DNA of 32,391 nt, from the NCBI GenBank assembly GCA_946617595.1, contig CAMOKN010000219.1:1-32391 (forward strand), given 5' to 3'. Below, piece after piece: positions 1-8,451 of the stretch. Under the pieces are notes generated by a model. The model worked only from the letters and a program-made list of their open reading frames with translations, had not been told where the DNA came from and did not search any database. Made by a program: the position numbers and the translations under genes. How positions within the stretch are numbered: position 1 is the stretch's first letter; each line of letters opens with the position of its first letter. The stretch is from an uncultured Clostridia bacterium (GTDB taxonomy: Bacteria; Bacillota; Clostridia; Oscillospirales; Ruminococcaceae).

Positions 1-122
1 TGAACGCCTGATACTTCGTCAAGTCTCCTGACCGTGCGCCAGCACGGTGTCGTCGGCTTTCCTTGTATCCGACGTCCCTATCTTGATCTCTCTGCTCAAA
101 GTGTTTTTTAGAGGTACCCTTA
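1..122. repeat. Partial copy (right end) of an interspersed MITE-like repeat
   Basis: Shares the right end TTTTTTAGAGGTACCCTTA and the internal TGCGCCAGCA core with the copy at 2741-2906; truncated by the window edge. Confidence 0.65.
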
Positions 123-350
123 ATTATTGACATTAACTACATGTTTTATTCTCTATAATAATATATAAATATCTACAAAATAATTTACGGTCAGAGTGTG
201 TCTGAACTTTTGAAATAAAAAGTTATGCGTTTATGCTGTACCCTATGTATTTTATGTTAAAAGCGGTTTGCGGCTTTTTGTTGCAATTGCTATAAAAAAG
301 ATATATAATATTGTTTGATGTGACGAAAAATAAAAATTTTTTTAAATAAT

Positions 351-376
351 GTAACAAAACGGCTACTCCATTCGAT
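351..376 (+). promoter_or_regulatory. Candidate ECF-type promoter (GTAAC-N17-CGAT) upstream of the sigma factor gene
   Basis: gtaac at 351-355 and cgat at 373-376, a spacing plausible for ECF autoregulation; motif match only. Confidence 0.25.
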
Positions 377-415
377 TTATTGTTGAAGGCGCCTTACACA
401 GAAGGGGGGATAGGA

Positions 416-898
416 ATGACCGATAACGAGCTTGACAGATGTATGCGAAGATTCTATACAAATGTTTACACCGTTGCGTTATGCCACTGCAAAAATCCGT
501 CTGATGCAGACGATATAGCGCAGGAAGTTTTTCTCGATCTTTACACATATCGCGGAACATTCACCGGAGATGAGCATATCAAAGCGTGGCTGTTGAGATG
601 CGCCATAAACAAGAGTATAGATCTGACTCGATCTCACTGGTATATGTTCTCACTTCCGCTTGAAGCCGCAGATTATAAAACGCAAAGTGATATTGTCGGA
701 AGCAGTAATTCTGAACTGCTGAAAACTATAATGAAGCTTAACCGAAAGATCGTAGAAGTGCTGTATCTGCATTATATTGAAGCGTATTCTATTTCAGAGA
801 CAGCGGAAATACTTGACATCAGCGAAGCTGCGGTACGGACACGCCTATCCCGTGGAAGAAAGCAATTGAAGAAATTGCTCGACAGTGAAAGGAACTGA
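416..898 (+). CDS. RNA polymerase sigma-70 family (ECF-like) sigma factor
   Basis: Sigma2-like 'NPSDADDIAQEVFLDLYTYRGTF..IKAWLLRCAINKSIDL' and sigma4 HTH 'SISETAEILDISEAAVRTRLSRGRKQLKKLL'; ATG at 416 follows agaagggggga. Confidence 0.9.
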   Translation: MTDNELDRCMRRFYTNVYTVALCHCKNPSDADDIAQEVFLDLYTYRGTFTGDEHIKAWLLRCAINKSIDLTRSHWYMFSLPLEAADYKTQSDIVGSSNSELLKTIMKLNRKIVEVLYLHYIEAYSISETAEILDISEAAVRTRLSRGRKQLKKLLDSERN

Positions 899-902
899 TA
901 AT

Positions 903-2003
903 ATGGATTACAAAGAACTCTGTAAAAAAGCCTTTTCCTCTGTGAGAGAAACATATCCTTGTTCCGATCACGAAACGGCATTTAAAAATGTCAAAGAAAG
1001 GGCGAAGAATATGAAAGCAGATCAAAATATACGACAGGCGAATATAAGAGAAATTCCCGCAGATTACTCTATACCGAAAAGAAGCACGAAGATCATTTAC
1101 GCTGTTGCAGGCATAGCAGGAACAGCCGCAGTTCTCGTTGGAGCGATATTCGGGCTTAACTGGCTTAACGAGCATGGAGGACTGCGCGAAGTAGGAATCG
1201 AGAGCAGTACCGGCGCAGGGTATAACAAAGATGCCGCTTGGTCTGTGAACACTGAGCCGGCGATAACTACAAATGCGCTATATTATAATGATGTGATAAC
1301 GAGTGAATTGCCGGACATAAGCGAAGATGATCTTGGCGCTGAAACTACAACAGCGACCGCACCGTTTAACGACGATACAACAGCTTCGGCAGACAACGCA
1401 ATAAGCAGTATATCATCAGAATCCGGCGAAACGACTGTATCCAATACTTCGATATCACCAGTGAATGATGATATGACCTCATCAGAGCCAAATGAAAATT
1501 CTTCTACAACAACTACTCAGGAACAAGTTGCCAATGGACCGTTTATCGGAACCGGTGATAACGATGTACAGCTTCCACGCGTCGTACCAATGATCTCATC
1601 TTACGGAGATTCATCATATTCAGATGATATAGCTGTAAACAACGGATATTATGTAATGTCAGAGTCACTTGAGGGCGCACTTGAAGAGTACCGTGATACA
1701 GTGAATTATCGTGTTTTTGTCGAGCTGTTCAGAGATGGCACAGCCATAGACAGCGGCAGTCCAGAGGCGCAGGCAGAGATAACACGGCTGGGAGACGCGG
1801 GGTATATCGTTGCTTATGAGACATTTTTTGACGGCAGTGCAGAACACTATTACTTTACGCTCCACGCGAAATATGATCAGATAATTGATTTTTCGGTCAA
1901 CGCGGAGCTGGGCTACTTTCTCTCTCTGTACGGGGAGCATTTTGATAATGCGGCTGATGACCCTGTTGTATTCAACTCTTCCTTTGACGATGGAGTGTCT
2001 TGA
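903..2003 (+). CDS. Putative membrane-anchored anti-sigma factor with Ser/Thr-rich extracytoplasmic region
   Basis: Directly downstream of the sigma gene; short cytoplasmic N-terminus, one TM segment (IIYAVAGIAGTAAVLVGAIFGL), then a long S/T-rich linker and C-terminal domain. Confidence 0.65.
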   Translation: MDYKELCKKAFSSVRETYPCSDHETAFKNVKERAKNMKADQNIRQANIREIPADYSIPKRSTKIIYAVAGIAGTAAVLVGAIFGLNWLNEHGGLREVGIESSTGAGYNKDAAWSVNTEPAITTNALYYNDVITSELPDISEDDLGAETTTATAPFNDDTTASADNAISSISSESGETTVSNTSISPVNDDMTSSEPNENSSTTTTQEQVANGPFIGTGDNDVQLPRVVPMISSYGDSSYSDDIAVNNGYYVMSESLEGALEEYRDTVNYRVFVELFRDGTAIDSGSPEAQAEITRLGDAGYIVAYETFFDGSAEHYYFTLHAKYDQIIDFSVNAELGYFLSLYGEHFDNAADDPVVFNSSFDDGVS

Positions 2004-2053
2004 AAGCAATGAATGGCAAAAGAGGAGAACAGAATGCAGTTTGACAAATCCAA

Positions 2054-2096
2054 CGCAAAGGTACTTCTGACAGCAAGCTATCAGAAGTCCTTTGCG
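2054..2096. repeat. Long stem-loop downstream of the anti-sigma gene
   Basis: CGCAAAGG-t-ACTTCTGA / loop cagcaagcta / TCAGAAGT-CCTTTGCG: 16 bp stem with one bulged T; no U-tract follows. Confidence 0.6.
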
Positions 2097-2159
2097 GCAG
2101 CAGTTCCTCTGCACCCCTTTATTCGGCAATACTGCCTCAGGTGTGACAGTGTGACAATG

Positions 2160-2572
2160 TGACAAAAAGGACGAAAATCCGTATCACGGACTGATAATGC
2201 TCCTTTATGTTGCCGGCCATATAATAAATGACGGAGGAGTCGATCTCAGACACCTGTGCAATCGGGCAGTGTATGTAAACAATATTGATATCAGCAAATA
2301 CAAAGATAAATTTAAAGATGCCTCCTTGTATGTATGAACTGCAAGCTGTCTGGCTACTGCTATTATTATATGATTTGGCATTTTGCTTGTCATGTGCAGG
2401 TGCCGGACGAGAGCCTTTCTTCAAGAGATATTACAGCCTCGCAGAAAACCGACTGTCTCAATGTTATCAGCGGCGGGGCGCCTTCACGTATCCTCATGGT
2501 TCGTCTTATTTCCTTAGGTATAACGACTCTTCCGAGATCATCTATCCTTCTGACTATTCCGGTTGCTTTCAT
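2160..2572 (-). pseudogene. Degraded AbrB/SpoVT-type transition-state regulator
   Basis: Intact AbrB N-terminus 'MKATGIVRRIDDLGRVVIPKEIRRTMRIREGAP' followed by frame disruption; remnants such as 'IIIAVA' and 'PIAQVSEIDSSVIYYMAG' lie in other minus-strand frames. Confidence 0.6.
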
Positions 2573-2740
2573 ATATTAAATTCCTTTCAGCTCAATAAAT
2601 TTACGGAAGCAATTCGCTTCTTTAGAAATATTATCTGCGTCAATTGAAATTTTATACCGGCAGGATTTGTTTTATTTTTGTGATAACCTTATGGCAATTC
2701 AACACAAAAAAACTGAGGTACAGCCTATGAAAAAAAGCAT

Positions 2741-2906
2741 TAAGGCAATACCGCACAAATAGACGTACAGCGCTTGCTTGCAGAATATTCCGTCATCTTG
2801 CACAGAAATTCCTTGACTTGCGCCAGCAAGCTTTCGGAGCCTTTTCTCGTCTTCGACACGGCTGCCACATTTTCTCTTTTCAAAGCGGTTTTTAGAGGTA
2901 CCCTTA
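2741..2906. repeat. MITE-like interspersed repeat, about 166 bp
   Basis: Left end TAAGGCAATACCGCACAAA and right end TTTTTAGAGGTACCCTTA (revcomp TAAGGGTACCTCTAAAAA) form imperfect terminal inverted repeats; second copy at 1-122. Confidence 0.65.
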
Positions 2907-2915
2907 AAAAAATAC

Positions 2916-2944
2916 TTGACAAAATAGAGTAAATCTGTTATAAT
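2916..2944 (+). promoter_or_regulatory. Consensus sigma-A promoter TTGACA-N17-TATAAT
   Basis: TTGACA 2916-2921, 17 nt spacer, TATAAT 2939-2944, just upstream of the T-box leader. Confidence 0.9.
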
Positions 2945-2952
2945 GTACTATT

Positions 2953-3190
2953 GTATAAAGGCAATGACGGAAACAGTAAGTCACCTGTGAAATCCCCAGC
3001 GAGCCGCAGACGGTGTGAGTGCGGTGAAATTAGCGTTTGACAGAAGATCATTCCCGAGCCGCAGCGACCAAACCTTGAGGAGTAATTGCTGACGCAGCTC
3101 CGGCGTTATGTGGAGAGTGGGTGACAGCCCATACGAAACAGGTGGTATAGCAGACTGACCGGTCTGTCCTATTTCGGACAGACCGGTTTT
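2953..3190 (+). ncRNA. T-box leader RNA, predicted Ile-specific (AUC specifier)
   Basis: Stem I-like 'gcaatgacggaaacagtaagt' and 'agcgagccgcagacggtgtgagtgcggtg'; specifier-loop candidate 'agaagATCattcccgag' (ATC 3047-3049); T-box 'aaacaggtggtatagca' with TGGT; terminator accggtctgtcc-tattt-ggacagaccggt-TTTT; ileS downstream. Confidence 0.88.
3157..3190 (+). terminator. Intrinsic terminator of the T-box leader
   Basis: gaccggtctgtcctatttcggacagaccggtttt. Confidence 0.85.
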
Positions 3191-3211
3191 ATATCGGAGG
3201 TAAATTTCTGT

Positions 3212-3844
3212 ATGAAAAAAAAAATAACAGTCCTGATAATATCGCTTATCGTGATCTCCGGGCTGACTTTTCTCGGCGGAATGCTCAGATCGTTGGATCA
3301 GTTGTGGCTGAGAATAATGCTGCTGGCGATCATTAATCTGTGTAACGGTGCAGTCGCCCTTATTGCAATGAAGATCACTGATATGAAGCCGGATTTTGAT
3401 ATAAAGAATATCAGACAGTACGGCATCGGGATACTCATTGCGCTTTGCCTGTCTCTTGTCATTGCGTTTATACCTGCATTATGTGGGTTTTCACTCGTGG
3501 GCCAGCACTCGGATTTTTCGTGGTTCAGCATCATATATAATTTTCTGAACTACTTCCTTATAATCGGACCGGTCGAAGAGATGATATTCAGGGTGTATAT
3601 TCAGGACACAATGATCTCATTCTTTAAGAAGAACAAGTATGCGGGCGTTGTCATTGCAGCGCTGATTTTCGGAGCGTGGCATCTGATAAACGGCTCGTTG
3701 GTGCAGATGATGTTCACATTTGGCATAGGTCTTGTCTTCGGTACGTGCAGATATCTTATAAAGGACTGCAAATACTGCGGACTTGCAGTAGGTCACGGTC
3801 TGTATGATTTCCTTAATGTGATAGTAAGGATATACATTGCCTGA
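3212..3844 (+). CDS. CPBP (CAAX-like) family intramembrane metalloprotease
   Basis: Hydrophobic multi-TM protein with 'EEMIFRVYIQ' (EExxxR), 'FGAWHLING' (FxxxH) and 'GHGLYDFLN'. Confidence 0.87.
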   Translation: MKKKITVLIISLIVISGLTFLGGMLRSLDQLWLRIMLLAIINLCNGAVALIAMKITDMKPDFDIKNIRQYGIGILIALCLSLVIAFIPALCGFSLVGQHSDFSWFSIIYNFLNYFLIIGPVEEMIFRVYIQDTMISFFKKNKYAGVVIAALIFGAWHLINGSLVQMMFTFGIGLVFGTCRYLIKDCKYCGLAVGHGLYDFLNVIVRIYIA

Positions 3845-3905
3845 CCGCAGTATAGCCTATATAACTGTAATCTATAATCAATAAATATATATTCCGGAGG
3901 TAAAT

Positions 3906-6900
3906 ATGTACAAGAAAGTCGAAGGCGATCTTAATTTCGTCGCAAGAGAAAAACAGATCAAGCTGTTCTGGAAGGAGCACAATATCTTTAAAAAAAGTAT
4001 TGATATGCGCTCAAAGGCAAATTCATACGTGTTCTATGACGGTCCTCCCACTGCAAACGGAAAGCCTCATATCGGTCATGTCCTCACAAGAACTATAAAG
4101 GATATGATACCGAGATACAAGACCATGAAGGGATATATGGTACCGAGAAAAGCCGGTTGGGATACACACGGACTTCCCGTTGAGCTTGAAGTGGAGAAGA
4201 TGCTTGGTATCGACGGAAAAGATCAGATCGAGAAATACGGTCTTGAACCCTTCATCAACAAGTGCAAGGAATCGGTATGGAAATATAAGGGAATGTGGGA
4301 GGATTTCTCCGAGACAGTCGGCTTCTGGGCTGATATGGAGCACCCCTATGTTACGTATCACAATGATTTCATCGAGTCTGAATGGTGGGCTCTCAAGGAG
4401 ATCTATAAAAAGAACCTGCTCTATAAGGGATTCAAGATAGTTCCTTACTGCCCTCGCTGCGGAACACCGCTCTCTTCTCACGAAGTGGCTCAGGGCTATA
4501 AGACGGTCAAGGAGCGTTCGGCTGTCGTAAGATTCAAGATCAAGGACAGGGAGAACGAATATTTCCTCGCATGGACGACAACCCCCTGGACACTTCCGTC
4601 GAATGTTGCACTGTGCGTGAACCCGGACGAAAAATACTGCAAAGTGAAGGCCGCCGACGGTTACACATATATTATGGCTGAAGCGCTGCTCGATTCCGTG
4701 CTCGGAAAGCTCGGGGAAGAGGGAAAGCCAGCTTATGAAGTGCTTGAAAGCTATACAGGAAAAGACCTTGAGCGCATCGAGTATGAGCCGCTTATGGATT
4801 GTTCAGGAAAAGCTGCCGAGAAGACAGGGAAGAAGGGTCACTACATCGTATGTGACAATTACGTTACTATGTCCGACGGTACAGGTATCGTTCATATCGC
4901 ACCCGCTTTCGGTGAGGACGACTCGCGTGTCGGAAGAAACTACGATCTGCCTTTTGTGCAGCTCGTTGACGCAAAGGGCTGCATGACAGCCGATACAGAC
5001 TATGCAGGATTGTTCGTAAAGGACGCTGACCCGAAGATACTCGTTGATCTCGACAAGGCAGGAAAGCTGTTCGATGCTCCGAAATTCGAGCATGAATATC
5101 CTCACTGCTGGAGATGCAATTCTCCCCTGATCTACTACGCAAGAGAAACGTGGTTCATTAAGATGACCGAGATGCGTGACAGACTTATCGCCAATAACGA
5201 TAAGGTGAACTGGATACCTGAGAGCATCGGTAAGGGACGTTTTGGTGACTGGCTGAAAAATATCCAGGACTGGGGCATTTCAAGAAACCGCTATTGGGGA
5301 ACCCCTCTCAATATCTGGGAATGTGAGTGCGGATGCCGCCACAGCATCGGTTCTATCGCAGAACTGAAGGAGATGTCCGACAACTGCCCTGAAAATATCG
5401 AGCTTCACAGACCTTATATTGATGAGGTAACAATAAAGTGCCCCGAATGCGGAAAACAGATGAAGCGTGTTCCGGAAGTCATAGACTGCTGGTTCGATTC
5501 GGGTTCAATGCCGTTTGCGCAGCATCACTATCCTTTTGAGAACAAAGAGCTGTTTGAGCAGCAGTTCCCGGCTGACTTTATTTCAGAAGCCGTGGATCAG
5601 ACGAGAGGCTGGTTCTATTCGCTGCTTGCGATATCGACTCTTCTTTTCGATAAAGAGCCGTTCAGGAACGTTATAGTTCTCGGTCTTGTTCAGGACGAGA
5701 ACGGTCAGAAGATGTCAAAGTCAAAAGGCAATGCGGTAGATCCGTTCGAGGCACTTGAAAAGCACGGTGCAGACGCTATCCGCTGGTATTTCTACACAAA
5801 TTCTCAGCCGTGGCTCCCGAATAAGTTCCATGACAAGGTGGTCATAGAAGGTCAGCGCAAGTTTATGGGAACGCTCTGGAACACCTATGCGTTCTACATC
5901 ATGTATGCCGACATAATCGGTTTTGATCCGACAAAATATACTCTCGATGTAAGCAAGCTCTCCGTAATGGACAAGTGGCTGCTGTCGAGAATGAACACAA
6001 TGATAAAGAACACCGACGACAATCTCGCAAACTATCGTATCCCCGAAGCTGCAAAGGCAATGCAGGATTTTGTCGATGAGCTTTCAAACTGGTATGTCAG
6101 ACGCAGCAGAGAGCGTTTCTGGTCGCCGGAGCTTACCGAAGATACCGTAAATGCGTATATGACACTCTATACCGCGCTTACAAATGTGTGCAAGTGCGCA
6201 GCTCCTATGGTTCCGTTCATTACCGAGGAAATATATCAGAATATGGTGCTCAGTGTTGACAAGAACGCTCCCGAGAGCATACATCTCTGTGATTATCCGA
6301 AGTATGATGAGAAGCTGATAGATGCCGATCTTGAAGCGAAGATGCAGGAAGTCCTCGATATAGTCGTACTCGGACGTGCGGCGAGAAATGCCTCCAACCG
6401 CAAGAACAGACAGCCTCTCGGCACAATGTATGTGAAGTCCGACGCAGCGCTCGACGTATTTTTCACTGACATAGTAAAGGACGAGCTGAATGTCAAGAAT
6501 GTCGTATTCACAGATGATATGGCAGGATTTGCTTCCTACAACTTCAAGCCGCAGCTCAAGACGCTTGGTCCGAAATACGGAAAGAATCTCGGCGAGATTA
6601 AGAACGCTCTTGCGGATATTTCAGCAAACCGCAGCGGCGAAGCAATGGCTGAACTCAACAAGAACGGCGTGCTTAAGCTTGAGATCTCCATAGGCACAAT
6701 AGAGCTTACTAAGGAAGATCTTCTCATAGAAGCGCAGCAGAAGGAAGATTTCTGCACGATGTTCGAGGGAAGTATAACCGTTGCGCTCGATACCGCACTT
6801 ACTCCCGAGCTTATCGAAGAGGGTTATGTAAGAGAGATCGTCAGCAAGATACAGAATATGCGTAAGGACAGCGGATTTGAGGTAATGGATCACATCAACG

Positions 6901-7064
6901 CAAAGTTCAGCGGCAATGACAAGCTTATTGAAATAATTATGAAGAACTCAGCTTCGATCAGCAGCGATGTCCTTGCAGACAGTATAACTGTCGGTGATAC
7001 CCCGAACAGCAAGGAATGGAACATCAACGGCGAGAATATCAACATCGGTATAGAGAAGGTGTGA
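3906..7064 (+). CDS. ileS: Isoleucyl-tRNA synthetase, eukaryotic-like (IleRS2) type
   Basis: HIGH 'PPTANGKPHIGH', KMSKS 'KMSKSKGN', 'GWDTHGLPVELEVEKMLGI'; 1052 aa; Ile T-box upstream. Confidence 0.97.
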   Translation: MYKKVEGDLNFVAREKQIKLFWKEHNIFKKSIDMRSKANSYVFYDGPPTANGKPHIGHVLTRTIKDMIPRYKTMKGYMVPRKAGWDTHGLPVELEVEKMLGIDGKDQIEKYGLEPFINKCKESVWKYKGMWEDFSETVGFWADMEHPYVTYHNDFIESEWWALKEIYKKNLLYKGFKIVPYCPRCGTPLSSHEVAQGYKTVKERSAVVRFKIKDRENEYFLAWTTTPWTLPSNVALCVNPDEKYCKVKAADGYTYIMAEALLDSVLGKLGEEGKPAYEVLESYTGKDLERIEYEPLMDCSGKAAEKTGKKGHYIVCDNYVTMSDGTGIVHIAPAFGEDDSRVGRNYDLPFVQLVDAKGCMTADTDYAGLFVKDADPKILVDLDKAGKLFDAPKFEHEYPHCWRCNSPLIYYARETWFIKMTEMRDRLIANNDKVNWIPESIGKGRFGDWLKNIQDWGISRNRYWGTPLNIWECECGCRHSIGSIAELKEMSDNCPENIELHRPYIDEVTIKCPECGKQMKRVPEVIDCWFDSGSMPFAQHHYPFENKELFEQQFPADFISEAVDQTRGWFYSLLAISTLLFDKEPFRNVIVLGLVQDENGQKMSKSKGNAVDPFEALEKHGADAIRWYFYTNSQPWLPNKFHDKVVIEGQRKFMGTLWNTYAFYIMYADIIGFDPTKYTLDVSKLSVMDKWLLSRMNTMIKNTDDNLANYRIPEAAKAMQDFVDELSNWYVRRSRERFWSPELTEDTVNAYMTLYTALTNVCKCAAPMVPFITEEIYQNMVLSVDKNAPESIHLCDYPKYDEKLIDADLEAKMQEVLDIVVLGRAARNASNRKNRQPLGTMYVKSDAALDVFFTDIVKDELNVKNVVFTDDMAGFASYNFKPQLKTLGPKYGKNLGEIKNALADISANRSGEAMAELNKNGVLKLEISIGTIELTKEDLLIEAQQKEDFCTMFEGSITVALDTALTPELIEEGYVREIVSKIQNMRKDSGFEVMDHINAKFSGNDKLIEIIMKNSASISSDVLADSITVGDTPNSKEWNINGENINIGIEKV

Positions 7065-7086
7065 TATCACCTTCTTCTTCCGGATG

Positions 7087-7130
7087 AAAAAATACCGCAC
7101 AAGGCATACGATGCTTTGTGCGGTATTTTT
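7087..7130. terminator. Bidirectional intrinsic terminator between convergent genes
   Basis: aaaaaTACCGCACAAggcatacgatgcTTTGTGCGGTAttttt; A and T tracts on both flanks. Confidence 0.85.
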
Positions 7131-7152
7131 CGTAATATCTTTAGGGTACCCT

Positions 7153-8316
7153 TTATAGTGCAAGGCTTTCAAGTTTCGGGACGAGTTCAAGAATGTGATC
7201 TCTGCAAACATCTGCGAGAGCCTTTCTTCGTACCTGACTGTCTCTTGTCAGGCTGTTGTATATACGGACGCAGCCGATGAGCTGTGCTTTTCGTGTTGCT
7301 TCTGTGATCTCTTCTTCGGTCCTGCCTTCAAGGTATCTGTGGATCGACATATCCCATATATGTATGGCTCTTTCGTAAGGTATTCCGAGAAATTCCATGG
7401 CATTATCGTGATCGGGCTCGGTATATTGGCAGTAAGTATTGAAGATGCCGGCAAATTCAAGGATAGGATCACCTGCGGAGAGCGTGTCCATATCTATAAG
7501 AAGAAGTTCTCCGTTCTGTATCATGATATTCTTTATCTGAAGATCTCCGTGGATCATATTGTCTGTATCCGGAAGACCTGCGATAAGACGCTGAAGTTTT
7601 TCGTTGATCTCAGGCGGAAAACTGTTTTCAATATTTTTTGCGTTCTCCATTATCTGATCTTTCATATAAGGCAGATCTCCGTGTTTTACGGAAGTTGAAT
7701 GTATCTGCTTCATCAGACCGACAGTTTTTTCGATCATCTCATCTGTTCTTGAAGGTTCTTCTATCATCACCTGCGCGAAGGATTCCGCGTCCAGCAGCTC
7801 GAATACAGATCCGAACTGATCTCCGACTTTTACGATATCATAAGGTATCGCGGTCGGCAGTCCGAGTACGAAAGCGCGCTTTGCAAGCTCACGTTCACGG
7901 TTTATATCCGATACATCGGTCCCTTTCTTGTAAACTTTCACCACAGTGTCCGGCGCTATGCGGAACACTTCACCTACAGCACCTCTTCCGAGTACTTCGC
8001 AGCCTTCGACAGATATAGTGCGGTACGCCCTTTCGATATCAAACAGTTCAACGAACCCTGTTATTGCGAATATTTCATATATTTCAAGTCTTGCACCTAT
8101 GATCTTAAGGTTTTTATAAGTCCTGCTGAGACGCATTATCACACGAAGTCCTGCGCTTGAGATATAAGTGAGTCCTTCTATGTCTATTATTACTTTATTG
8201 ATCTCTTTTCCTTCGATAATGCTGTTGATCTCTGATTCTGTACTTGCAGAGCTGTTGCTGTCAAGGCGTCCTGTCAGAAAAAGGGTGATAGTATTATCTG
8301 TATATGTGGATCTCAT
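7153..8316 (-). CDS. STAS domain fused to an APH/TIGR02172-like small-molecule kinase domain
   Basis: N-terminal STAS 'VIIDIEGLTYISSAGLRVIMRLS'; kinase region 'LGRGAVGEVFRI..VVKVYKKG', 'HGDLQIKNIM', 'LLIDMDTLSAGDP'. Confidence 0.85.
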   Translation of the reverse strand: MRSTYTDNTITLFLTGRLDSNSSASTESEINSIIEGKEINKVIIDIEGLTYISSAGLRVIMRLSRTYKNLKIIGARLEIYEIFAITGFVELFDIERAYRTISVEGCEVLGRGAVGEVFRIAPDTVVKVYKKGTDVSDINRERELAKRAFVLGLPTAIPYDIVKVGDQFGSVFELLDAESFAQVMIEEPSRTDEMIEKTVGLMKQIHSTSVKHGDLPYMKDQIMENAKNIENSFPPEINEKLQRLIAGLPDTDNMIHGDLQIKNIMIQNGELLLIDMDTLSAGDPILEFAGIFNTYCQYTEPDHDNAMEFLGIPYERAIHIWDMSIHRYLEGRTEEEITEATRKAQLIGCVRIYNSLTRDSQVRRKALADVCRDHILELVPKLESLAL

Positions 8317-8352
8317 TTTTCTCCTCCATGTATTCCACAGTATTACAGTATT

Positions 8353-8381
8353 ATTATATCACAAACAAATAATAATGTCAA
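8353..8381 (-). promoter_or_regulatory. Consensus sigma-A promoter for the STAS-kinase gene
   Basis: Minus strand TTGACA (8381-8376), 17 nt, TATAAT (8358-8353). Confidence 0.85.
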
Positions 8382-8395
8382 ATAAAATCGAAATG

Positions 8396-8427
8396 AAAAA
8401 GCCTTCCCCGTATTATACGGGGAAAGC
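8396..8427 (-). terminator. Intrinsic terminator for the preA-like gene
   Basis: Minus strand gctttCCCCGTATaatACGGGGaaggctttttc. Confidence 0.75.
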
Positions 8428-8451
8428 ATGTAAATTTACTGCTGAGTGTCA

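Noticed and set aside
2285-2647. Plus-strand ORFs at 2285-2647 and 2334-2579
   Set aside because: Antisense to the AbrB-like remnant, which has the recognisable homology; no supporting motif.
2740-2922. Minus-strand 60 aa ORF (MSSIFLRVPLKTALKREN...)
   Set aside because: Lies across the MITE-like repeat and its frame is not preserved in the copy at 1-122; treated as a spurious ORF.
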